Positions 10,167 to 22,100 of a stretch of DNA of 64,000 bases are shown here, one piece after another. The notes beneath the pieces were generated by a model. That model saw only the letters and a program-made list of their open reading frames with translations. It searched no databases and had not been told where the DNA came from. Both the position numbers and the translations under genes were made by a program. This stretch comes from Pseudomonas sp. WS 5079 (GTDB taxonomy: Bacteria; Pseudomonadota; Gammaproteobacteria; Pseudomonadales; Pseudomonadaceae): NCBI RefSeq assembly GCF_012985465.1, contig NZ_JAAQWN010000011.1, forward strand, positions 62,001 through 126,000, in the 5' to 3' direction. Position 1 is the first letter of the stretch. Every line of letters begins with the position of its first letter.

Positions 10167-13100
10167 TACAGTTGCTCCATATCGTCAAGCAGCGCTTCGA
10201 GCTTGCTCAATTTTTCGGTATCGAATTGCCCACCGCTGCTTTGCAGTTCACTGACGAAAGCGCCCAGGGTGGGGAATTGAAAGAGTTGTTGTGGGGTCAG
10301 CTGCATGCCCAGCTCCAGTTGGGCGCGTGAGACCACGCGCACCACCAGCAGGGAATGCCCGCCCAGTTCAAAGAAGTTGTCATCCAGGCCTACGCGCTCC
10401 AGTTCCAGGACTTGTTGCCAGATATCCGCCATCTGTTGTTGCAACGGGGTCTGGGGGGCGACAAAGGCGCGTTGCGACTGGACGGCCTCAGGCATAGGCA
10501 AGGCTTTGCGATCCAGTTTGCCGTTGGGCGTCAGCGGCAGTTGATCGAGGAACACCAGGTGCGCAGGGACCATGTAGGCCGGCAGGTTTTCCTGGAGCCT
10601 GGCCTTGATCAGCGGGCGCAGTTGGTCCTGGGATGCTGCGTCAGGGAGTGATTGACGGGTAACCACGTACGCCACCAGCTGCTGGCCGTCGAGGTGTTCC
10701 TGGGCTAGCACCACTGCTTCGCGTACGTCGGGGTGTTGTAGCAGGCGGCTTTCGATTTCGCCCAGCTCGATGCGGAATCCGCGGATTTTCACCTGGTGGT
10801 CGATACGCCCGATGTATTCAATCACCCCATCCTGGCGATAGCGGGTCAGGTCACTGGTGCGGTAGAGCCGCTCGCCACTTGTCGAGAACGGGTTGGGCAC
10901 GAATTTTTCAGCGGTCAGCGCCGCCCGGCCCAGATAACCTCGGGTTATGCCGGCGCCGGCCAGATACAGCTCGGCCGCAACGCCCAGGGGAGCTGGTTGC
11001 AGGTCCTGGGTGAGCAGATAGCTGGCGGTATTGCCGACCGGGCGGCCGATGTTGGCCGAGCCTGCGACTTCGCGGCGGGTCCAGGTGGAGTAGGTGGTGT
11101 CCTCCGAGGGGCCGTACAGGTCGTAGATGTGGGTGACGCTGGTTTGTTCGTAGAGCGTATCCACCAGGGTCTGTTTCAGTGGTTCACCGGCGAGGTTGAT
11201 GATGCGTACGCTGTCTGGAATCTGCGCGGCACGTTGCAAGGCGTTGATAGCAGAAGGCACGGTATTGATCAGGCGCACCTGATCGCGTGCTGGCAGGGTT
11301 GGCAGTTCCAGGGCATTGCGCGCCAGAACGATATGGCCACCGCAGGCCAGGGTCACGAACAGCTCCCACACCGACAGGTCGAAACAGATCGAGGTCGAGG
11401 CCAGTACCCCTTGCAAGTCTTCGCGTGAATACACCTGAGCAGACCAGCGAACCAGGGCGCAAACGTTGCGATGGGCAATGGCCACGCCTTTGGGCAGGCC
11501 AGTGGAACCCGAGGTATAGATCACGTAGGCCAGGTTATCGGGGGTTACCGTAGTGACAGGCTGCTGCTCGCTGTAACCGGCCAGCCAGGCGTCACTGGGC
11601 TCGATCGTCAGCACTTGAGTGGTCGCGTGGGCGCGCAATTCGTCCGGCAATTGTTGGCCAACCAGCAGCAGGTGCGCGCGGCTGTCGTCGAGCATGTAAG
11701 CCACGCGGTCGGCCGGGTAGTCGGGGTCCAGCGGCACATAAGTGCCACCGGCCTTGAGTACTGCCAGCAATGCGACCAGCAGGTCGCCGGTACGTGGCAT
11801 GGCTACGCCGACCCGCACTTCCGGGCCGACCCCAAGCTCAATCAACTTGTGGGCGAGGCGGTTGGCACGTTGGTCCAATTGCTGGTAGCTCAGGCGTTGC
11901 TCACCGTCGATCAGTGCCAACTGCCCGGGGGTTTCCTGGGTCTGGCGATTGATCAGGTGGTGAATGCACTGTTCATCGGCAACCGACAGTGGAGCGCTGT
12001 TCCATGTGTTGAGGATCAAGGCTTGTTCGGACTTGTCCAGCAGGTTTAGCGAGCCCAGCGCACGGTCGGCGCTGTCCATCAAACCGTTCAACAGTTGATC
12101 CATGTGCCGGGCGATCTGCTCGATCAGCGCATCGCTGAAATTCGCCCGCACGTAGCGGTACTGCAGGGTCAGGCTGGCACCCAGGCCAACGCTCAGGGTC
12201 AGTGGATAGTTGGTCTGCTCCTGGCTATGCACCGGGCCAAAACGCAGGCCTTGCGGTGCACCTTGTTCCAGGGCTTCGGAGATCGGGTAGTTCTCAAACA
12301 CCAAGATGTTGTCGAACAGGCTTTCGCCTCCCACACCTGCCTGGCGCTGGGTTTCGAACAGTGGTGTGTGTTCATGCTCACGCAAGGACAGGTTCTGTGC
12401 CTGGACCTGCTGTAGCCACTGCGCAACGCTTTGCTCTGGGCGCGGGCTGGCCGCCACGGGCAGGGTGTTGATGAACAGGCCGATCTGTTGCTCGACGCCA
12501 TTGAGCTGTGCCGGACGCCCGGCCACGGTGGCACCGAAGCACACCGTGGTTTGGCCGGTGTAACGCTGCAACAGGAGTAGCCACGCCGCTTGCACCAGGG
12601 TGTTGGTGGTCACTTTCTGTTGGCGGGCAAAGGTGTTGAGGCGCTCGGTAGTGGCGGGGTCAATGACCTTGCGGTATTCGCCATGGCCTTCTCCAGGTAC
12701 TAGCGTCACGCTTTGGCCGAGCAGGGTTGGCGACTCCAGGCCGCGCAATTGCTCTTGCCAGAAGCGCTGGCTGGCGGCGCTGTCCTGCTGCTGCAACCAG
12801 GCGATATAGTCGCGATAGCGCCCGGTATTGGCGGTTACGGCTTGCCCACTGTAATGCTGCAACACCTGGCCCATGAGCTGGGAGTTGCTCCAGCCGTCCA
12901 TCAGGATGTGATGACCGGTGTAGATCAGGTGATAGCGCTCGGCGCCGGTCTGTACCAGGGCCAGGCGCAACAACGGTGCTTGATCCAGCACGAACGGCCG
13001 CTGCAGTTCAGTCAGGGCCAGCGTGTCAAGTTGCTGTGCATCGTGGCTGCCCAGGGCGTATACGCTGAACGGCACCTGCGCTTGCTTGAGTACCCACTGC

Positions 13101-16100
13101 AATGGTTGCTCCAGCCCTTGCCAGACAAAACCTGTGCGCAGGATGTCGTGATTGTCCATCGCTGCTTGCCAGGCCTGCTGGAAACGCTGCGGGTCAAGCC
13201 CGTCGATATCCACGCGCAATTGGTTGATGTAATTGCCGGTCCCTTGTTCATACAAGGTATGGAACAACATACCCTGCTGCATCGGCGACAATGGGTAGAG
13301 GTCGGCGATCTGTGCGGCAGGTATGGGCAAGCGATCCAGCTGTGCCTGACCAATAGCGGCCAGAGGCACATCCGAGGGCGTCAGGCCGCGGTGGGCCGGA
13401 TCAAGGCAATGGGCGATGAGGGCGGCAAGCTCTTCGGCGTATTCATCAGCCAGGCACTGGATGGTGGCCTCGTCGAACATCTCACGGCTGAACAGCCAGT
13501 TCAGGCTCAACTCGCCAGCGTAGATCTGGCCGTTGAGCGTCAACCAGTTGCCCAGCGGCGCGTCCGGGCTTTGCTCGGCACCCGTACCTTCGCTGGCCGG
13601 GCTGAACAGGGCCTGTGCATCGGCGCTGAAGCTGCCATCGAACTGGCCCAGGTAGTTGAAGGTAATGCGCGGCTCAGGCAGGGCCGCCAAGGTTTCGCAG
13701 GCCCGGGCATCGCCCAGGTAGCGCAAGGCACCGAAGCCGATTCCTTTGTTGGGGATGGCCCGCAGTTGTTCCTTGATCTGCTTGATCGACGCACCCAGGT
13801 CATTGGCGACAGGCGTCAGTGCCACCGGGAACAGGCTGGTGAACCAGCCTACGGTGCGCGTCAGGTCCACGGGTTCGAACAGCTCTTCACGGCCATGGCC
13901 TTCAAGCTGGATCAAGCACTGTGGGTGGTGGGTCCATCGACTGATCACCCGTGCCAGCGCTGTCAGCAGCAGGTCATTGATCTGGGTGCGGTAGGCGGCG
14001 GGAGCTTCTTGCAGCAACTGCCGGGTAAGGGCCTTGTCCAGCCGGGTATTGACGCTATGACCGTGACGGTTTTCCAGGCTGGCGTCGCAGCGAGCACCAG
14101 GCAGCTTGCCCTGGGCATCTTTCAACTGGGACTGCCAGTAAGCGAGCTCTCCCGCCAGGCCACCCTGGGTGGCATGGCGTTGCAGATGCTCGGCCCAGGT
14201 TTTGCCTGAGTCGGTTTTTGCCGGCAGGCTGATGATCTGCCCCGCTAAGGCTTGCTGGTAAGCGGTCTGCAAGTCTTCAAACAGGATGCGCCACGACACG
14301 CCATCAATCACCAGGTGGTGGGCCGCCAGCAGCAGGCGCTGGGTGTTATCGGCCAGGGTCACCAGCACCGCTCGCAGCAGGGGGCCCTGGGCCAGGTCGA
14401 GACTGGCCTGGGCCTGGTTGCACAACTCGTCCAGCTCCGTGGTGGAGAGGGCGCAGGCTTGGTACAACGCAGGAGCCTGTTGCCAGTCCTGCTGCTGTTG
14501 TGCCACCGAGCGATAGTTGGCCTGCCAGCCTGCAGTGTTTTCGCTGAAGCTCAGGCGCAAACCGTCATGATGGAGGATCAGGGCCTGCAGCGCCTGCTCG
14601 AGCGCATCGGCCTGCAACGGTGCCTGGGCCGATAGTAGTACTGCCTGGTTCCAATGGTGACGCTCGGGGATCGCCCGCTGGAAAAACGCCTGCTGTACCG
14701 GCAGTAGAGGGGTCGGCCCCGTGAGCGGTTGTTGATCGATTTCCTGCGCGGGCGTACCGGTGCGGGCCAGGATGGCCAGTTGTTGTACGGTCTGGGCTTC
14801 GAACAGTTCTTTGGGGCTGAATTGAATCCCGGCCTGGCGCGCGCGACTGACTACCTGGATGGAGATGATCGAATCGCCGCCCAGTTCGAAGAAGTTATCG
14901 GTCAGGCCGACGTTCTGTACCTTCAGTACGTCTTGCCAGATATTGGCGATTTGCTGTTCCAACTCGCTCTGCGGGGCAACGTACCGGACCTGCACCTGGC
15001 TGGCATCTGGTGCCGGCAGGGCCTTGCGGTCCAGCTTGCCGTTGGGACTCAGCGGCAGGGCATCGAGGAACACCCAGAGTGCCGGGACCATGTAGTCCGG
15101 CAGGTGCTCCTTGAGGGTGTTCTTGAGGGTCTCGCGCAGTGCTTCGTTGGCGTTGGCGCTTGGCACCACGTAACCGACCAGTTGCAGGCCGCGACCGCTG
15201 TCCACAGCCAGCACGGCGGCCTCACGAACCTCGGCCTGCTCCAGCAGGCGTGCCTCGATTTCTCCCAGCTCAATGCGCAGACCACGAATCTTCACCTGAT
15301 GGTCGACACGGCCGATGTACTCGATCACGCCATCGGCTCGCTGCCGCGCCAGGTCGCCGGTGCGATACAGGCGCTGGCCTTTGGTAAAGGGGCTGGCAAC
15401 AAAGCGCTCGGCAGTCATGCCCGCACGGCGGTGGTAACCACGGGCCAAGCCTTCACCGCCCAGGTATAACTCGCCCACCAATCCCACCGGTAATGGGGCC
15501 AGATCGCTATTGAGAACGAACGTGCTGAGGTTAGCGATGGGCTGGCCGATCGGTACGGTGTGAGCCTGTTCCTCGCGGCAGGTCCAGTGGGTGACGTCGA
15601 TGGCAGCTTCAGTAGGGCCATACAAGTTGTATAGGCTGGCACCCGGCAGGCGGGCGAACACCTGTTGTTGCGTATCCACCTGCAAGGCCTCGCCGCTGCA
15701 GATAATCCGGGTCAGGCCGGTGCAACGCTCACTGCTATCGTCTTGCAGGAAGGCTTGCAGCATCGACGGTACGAAATGCAGGGTCGTCACCTGGTGCTCG
15801 GTGATCAATTGCACCAGTTTTTGCGGGTCACGATGATCCCCAGGACCCGCCACGACAAGGCGGGCACCTGTCATCAAGGGCCAGAAAAACTCCCACACCG
15901 ATACATCAAAGCTAAACGGGGTTTTTTGCAACACGGTGTCGTCGCCGCTTAACCCATAGGCTTGCTGCATCCAGCACAGACGGTTGGTCAGGGCACTGTG
16001 GCGGTTGCCGGCACCTTTGGGTTTGCCGGTAGAGCCCGAGGTGTAGATCACGTAGGCGAGGTTTTCCGCTGCCACGCTAATAGCTGGATTGGTGTCCGGC

Positions 16101-19100
16101 AAGGCATCCAATGCCAGGGTATCCAGGCACAAGGTATGGAGTGTTGCTGGCAGTGGCAGGGTGCTGAGCAGCGATTGCTGGGTCAGCAGCAGGTCGATAC
16201 CACTGTCGTCGATCATGTAGGCCAGGCGATCAGTCGGATACTCAGGATCCAGCGGCACATAGGCCCCGCCCGCCTTGAGGATGGCGAGCAAACCAACGAC
16301 CATTTCCACGCTGCGTTCCAGCGCAATCCCCACCAGTCGGTCCGGGCCTACGCCCAGAGCGATCAGATGATGGGCCAGTAGGTTGGCCCGGGCGTTGAGT
16401 TGGGCGTAGCTGAGACGAACATCTGCAAATATCAGGGCCGCTGCGTCGGGAGTCTGCTCGACCTGGTGTTCGATCAGCGCCTGTACCGGCCGCTCCAACG
16501 GGTAGTGCCTGGCAGTATCGTTCCAGCGATGCACAACCTGCGCGCGCTCGCTGTCGTCCAGCAAGTTTAGCTCGCCGATGGCTCGGTCCGGCCGTTCGGT
16601 GAGGCGCAACAGCAGGTTGTGCAGGTGCTCCGCCATCCGTTCGATCACGGCATCGCTGAAGGCGTCGTGGGCGAAGCTGTAGTGCAGTGACAGGGTTTCC
16701 CCGGCATTCAGGGCCAGAGTCAGCGGGTAGTTGGTCTGTTCGTAGGTGTCGACGTTGCCAAACTCCAGGCCTTTGGGGGCCTGTTGTTCAAGAGCGTCGG
16801 CGATCGGGTAGTTTTCGAACACCAACAGCGTGTCGAATAACGCTTCGCCGTTGTGCCCGGCCCAGCGTTGAATATCGGCCAGCGAGGTATGTTCGTATTC
16901 GCGCAACGACAGGTTCTGCGTTTGCACGGCCTGTAGCCATTGATCGACCCGGGTTTGCGGGTTGACCGTGGCAATCACCGGCAGGGTATTGATGAATAGT
17001 CCGACTTGCTGCTCGATACCGGCGATATCTGTCGGGCGCCCGGCGACGGTGGCGCCGAAGCACAGGCTGTCCTGTCCAGTGTAGTGATGCAACAGAAGCA
17101 GCCAGGCGCCTTGCAGCAGAGTGTTGAGGGTGACTTTCTGGCGACGGGCAAACTCGTTGAAGTAACGGGTCTCGACGATACCGAAGTGCTGGTAATGATT
17201 ACCGTGGCCGGTGGCGGTGGTAGGTACGCTGACCAGGCTGCTGGCAAGGCGGGTGGGTTCTTGCAGTGTCGCCAGTTGGGCTGCCCACCAGGTTTGGCTG
17301 GCGCTGCTGTCCTGGCGTTGCAGCCAGGCGATGTAGTCGCGGTAGCGCCCCATTCTGGCCGGCAAGGTCTGGCCGGCGTAGCGTTGGAGGATCTCGCCCA
17401 TGAGTTGGGAGTTGCTCCAGCCGTCCATCAGGATGTGGTGTACGGTGTAGATCAGGTGGTGTTGGGCTTCCCCGGTCTGAATCACCTGCACGTCCAGTAG
17501 CGGCGCACGAGCCAGGTCGAAGCGCTGTTGCAAACGCTCCCAGGCCAGTTTATCCAGTGCTGGTTGCAGGTCTGCGTGTTGCTGCCAGTCGTGGCAGACC
17601 ATGGGCAGTGTCAATCGCTTATGGACCACTTGTACCGGTTGTTGCAGCTCACCTTGCCAGATGAACGAGGTACGCAGGATATCGTGGGCGTCCATCGCCT
17701 GTTGCCAGGCATCACGCAAGCCTTGTGGGTCGAGGCCGGTAACGTTCAGGCGCATCTGGTTGACGTAGGCGCCAACGTTTTGCTCGTAGAGCGAATGGAA
17801 CAGCATGCCTTGCTGCATCGGCGCCAGCGGGTAGATGTCGTCGATCTGCGTGACGGCTATTGGCAGTGCGTCTAGTTGCGCTTGGTCGAGGTGGGCGAGG
17901 GGGAAGTCCGAAGGCGTTACGCCACGGTTATGTGGGTCGCAGCAATGCTCGATCAGTTGTGTCAGCTCCTCGGCGTATTCATCGGCCAGGGCTTGCATGC
18001 GTGCGGGCTCGAACATCTGCGCACTAAAGGTCCACACCAGGCTCAGTTCGCCGTCGTATACCTGGCCGTTGAGGGTCAACCAGTTACTCAGCGGTGCCTC
18101 GGCGCTGTGTTCAGCACCGCTGCTTTCAGGAGCTGGAGCAAAGAGGGCGTCGTCGTTGGCGTTGAAGCTGGTGTCGAACTGGCCCAGGTAGTTGAAAGTG
18201 ATGCGTGGCACTGGCAGCGCTTGTAGTACTTGCCGCGTCTCGGGGGGGGCCAGGTGGCGCAGGACGCCGAAGTCCAGGCCTTTGTTCGGGATGCTGCGCA
18301 ATTGCTCCTTGATCTGTTTGATCGTGGTGCCGTGGTCGGACTGGGGCGTCAAGCACACCGGGTACACCGTGGTAAACCAGCCCACGGTGCGGGTCAGGTC
18401 GATGTCGTCGAACAAGGTTTCGCGGCCATGGCCTTCGAGTTGGATCAGCACCTGTGGCTGGGCGGTCCAGCGGCTGATGACCCGTGCCAGTGCAGCGAGC
18501 AACAGATCGTTGATCTGTGTGCGGTAGGCGCTCGGGGCATCTTGCAGCAGACGTCGGGTCAGATCCTGATTGAGATGGGTATTGACGGTCTGACTGTCTG
18601 CTTTCTTCAGGCTGGCGTCAGCGCGTATCACTGGCAGATCGGCGCAGCCGTCTGCCAGTTGTTGCCAATAGGCGATCTGTCCTTGAAGTTCGGCACTTTG
18701 ACCGTAGTCCAGCAGACGCTGGCCCCAGGCTTTATAGGCGCTGGTTTTCTCCGGTAAGGAGAAACCTTCACCCGCTTGCACCTGACGATAGGCCATCTGC
18801 AAATCATCGAACAAAATCCGCCACGACACGCCGTCCACCACCAGGTGATGAATAGCCAGCAGCAAACGCTGGCTACCGTCCCCCAGGCTGACCAGCACCG
18901 CTCTAAGCAACGGCCCGTCTTGCAGGTTGAGGCTGCGTTGGGCTTCGTCGCCCACCGAGTGCAACTGTGTGGCGTCGTCGATGCGGGTTTGCCATAGCAC
19001 CGAGGCTGTGCTCGGGCGGTATTCGGCGTGCCAGCCGTGTTCAGCCTGGGTGAAATTCAGGCGCAGGGCGTCGTGGTGGTGGATCAGGGCGTTGAGGGTC

Positions 19101-22100
19101 TGTTCCAGCAGGTGCGGGTCCAGGGGGGTGGCGGGTTTGAGCAGGACTGATTGGTTCCAGTGGTGACGCTCGGGGATGTCGGTGTCGAAGAACAGGTGTT
19201 GGATCGGCAGCAGCGGGGCTGGGCCTGTGACCGGGCCCTGGTCGATTGCGAGGCCCTGGCCGTGGTTTTTTGCCACGCTGGCCAGGCCCTGGATGGTCTG
19301 GTGCTGGAACAGGTCCTTGGGGGTGAAGTGGATACCGGCCTGGCGCGCGCGGCTGACGACCTGGATGGAGATGATCGAGTCGCCGCCCAGTTCGAAGAAG
19401 TTGTCGTTCAGGCCGATTTTTTCCAGCTTGAGTACGTCTTGCCAGATGCTGGCGATACGCTGTTGCACTTCGTTCTGCGGGGCTACGTAGGCGTGCAGGG
19501 CCTGGCTCGCGTTGGGGGCGGGCAGGGCCTTGCGGTCGAGTTTGCCGTTGGGGGTCAAGGGCAGTTGCGCGAGGATCAGCAGGTGGCCGGGGACCATGTA
19601 GTCCGGCAGGTGTTCGCCGAGGTGGGCCTTGAGGGTCTCGCGCAAGGCGTCCTGGCGGGCAGTGTCCGTTGCCAGCGCTGTCGGCACCACGTAGCCCACT
19701 AACTGCGCGCCGCCCAGGGTTGGGTGGGCGATGACCACGGCTTCGCGCACCGCCTCGTGTTGCAGCAGTTGCGCTTCAATTTCCCCCAGTTCGATACGCA
19801 GGCCGCGGATTTTGACCTGATGGTCGATGCGCCCGATGTAGTCGATGACCCCATCGGCGCGGTAGCGGGCCAGGTCGCCGCTGCGATACAAGCGCGCGCC
19901 GTTGCCTGCGAACGGATCGGGAATAAAGCGTTCGGCGGTCAGTCCCGGGCGCTGGTGGTAGCCCTGCGCCAGGGAGTCGCCGCCGATCAGCAGTTCGGCG
20001 CTGGTGCCCATGGGGCACAGTTGCAGGTCGTGGTCCAGCAGGTAGGTGCGCACGTTGGCGATGGGGCGGCCGATAGGGGCAATGGCACCCTCGGGCAAAC
20101 TCTGGACATCAAAGAAGGTGCTGTCGATGGTGGCTTCGGTTGGGCCGTAAAGGTTGCACAGGCGGCCGTTCCAGCGTTCGCGCAATTGTGCGACCAGCGG
20201 GGTGCCGAGGGCTTCGCCGCCGAGCAGCAGCAGGCGCAGGGATTGCATCTGTGCGCCCTGTTCATCGGCGAGCAAGGCTTGCAGCAGGGAAGGCGCCATT
20301 TGCAGCACGCTGATGCGCTGGGCGGCTACTTGCGACCACAGCACTGACAGGTCTTCGGCCAGCTCGCTGGAAGCCAGGACCAACTGCGCACCGTTGAGCA
20401 ATGGCAGCCAGAACTCCCACACCGAGGCGTCGAAGCTAAAGGCGGTTTTTTGCAAGACCCGGTCCGCAGCGCTCAGGCCCAGTTCGCCCTGCATCCACAG
20501 CATATGGTTGGTCAGGGCGCCATGACGCACTTGCACGCCCTTGGGCTGCCCGGTGGAACCGGAGGTGTAGATCATGTAGGCCAGGTTGTCGGCGCTGACC
20601 GTTACCTGGGGGTTGGCGCTGTCATAGCCTTCCAGCCAATCGCTGTCCTGATCCAGGCTCAGGGACGGCAGGCTGTCAGGGGCGGGCAATGCCAGGCTGC
20701 TTTGGCTCAGCAGCAGGCCGATGCCGCTGTCGTTGATCATGTAGGCCAGGCGTTCGGCGGGGTAGGCCGGGTCCAGCGGCACATAGGCGCCGCCGGCCTT
20801 GAGCACGGCCAGCAGGGCGATGACCATCTCCAGGCTGCGCTCAAGGCCAAGGCCCACGCAGACGTTGGGGCCGACGCCCAGTTCCAGCAGTTTGTGGGCC
20901 AGTTGGTTGGCGCGGCGATTGAGCTGGTCCAGGGTCAGTTGCTGGTCGCCGAACACCACGGCGACAGACTGTGGCTGGCGTTCGGCTTGCTTGGCGACCA
21001 ACACATGCACAGGTTCTGCGTCGGGGTAGTCGACGGCCGTGGCATTGCACTGCGCCAATTGCTGCCCGCGCTCTTGGTCGCTGAGCATCGGCAGTTCGCC
21101 GATCAGGGCATGGGGATGCTCGATCATGGCCTGCAACAGGTTCTGCCAGTGCCCGGCCAGGGTGGCGACGGTCGCCGGACGCAAGCAAGCGGCGTCGTAT
21201 TCAAAATGCGCGGTGATCTGCTGCTGGCTGTATTCCACGTCCAGCGACAGGTCGAACTTGGCCTGCAGCGGGTGGCTGTCCATAAACCTCAGCTCCAGCG
21301 GGCCCAGGTGCAGGGCCTCTTCCTGCGCGGCGCCGACGCGCCAGTTGAACAGGGTCTGGAACAGCGGGTTAGCCTGGGGGCTGCGTTGCAGGTGCAGGTC
21401 TTCGAGGATCAGCTCGATGGGGTAGTCGGCATGTTCCAGGGCGGCCAGGGACTGCTGGCGCAGGCCCTGGAGGAACGCGCTGCAGGTTTGCTCGGGCGCC
21501 AGCCGCGCGCGATACACCTGGCTGCTGACAAAAAAGCCCACCAGGTCCTGGATCTGCGCCTGGTTACGGGTGGCGTTGGGCACACCGACGGTGAAATCGA
21601 CCTGGCCGCTGTAGCGCCCCAACAGCAACTGCCAGGCGCCCAGGAGCACCACGAAAGGCGTCAGGCCCTGTTGCTGGCAAAAGGTCTGGAGGCGCTCGCT
21701 CAGGTGGGCGGGCAACGCGTGCCGATGATGGCCGGCACCGGCGCTCTTTTCCAGGCGCTCGCGAGGCAGCTGCAGGGTGGGGATTTCGTCGCCCAGGCAA
21801 GCTTTCCAATACTGCGCGGCTGCGCTGTGTTGCGGCGTCTGCGGGTAGTCCTGGCGCTGCCACTGGGCGTAATCGGCGTACTGGATGGCCGGGCGCGGCA
21901 GGGCCTGGCCCGGTTGGCCGAGGGCGCTGGCCAGGTCGTGGGTCAGGATCGGGTTGGACCAGGCGTCCGAGACAATGTGGTGCATGTTGAGCAGCAGCAC
22001 GTAGTCCTGTTCGGCCCGTTTGAGCAGGCTGCTGCGAATCAGCGGCGCCTGGCGCAGGTCGAAGGGTTGGGTGGCGTGCTGGCGGATACGCTGTTGCAGC

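Noticed and set aside
10160..10170. Possible frameshift splitting one giant synthetase into two
   Set aside because: The TAATG overlap is a clean stop and start with a ribosome site upstream, a complete carrier domain ends the first protein and a complete condensation domain begins the second.
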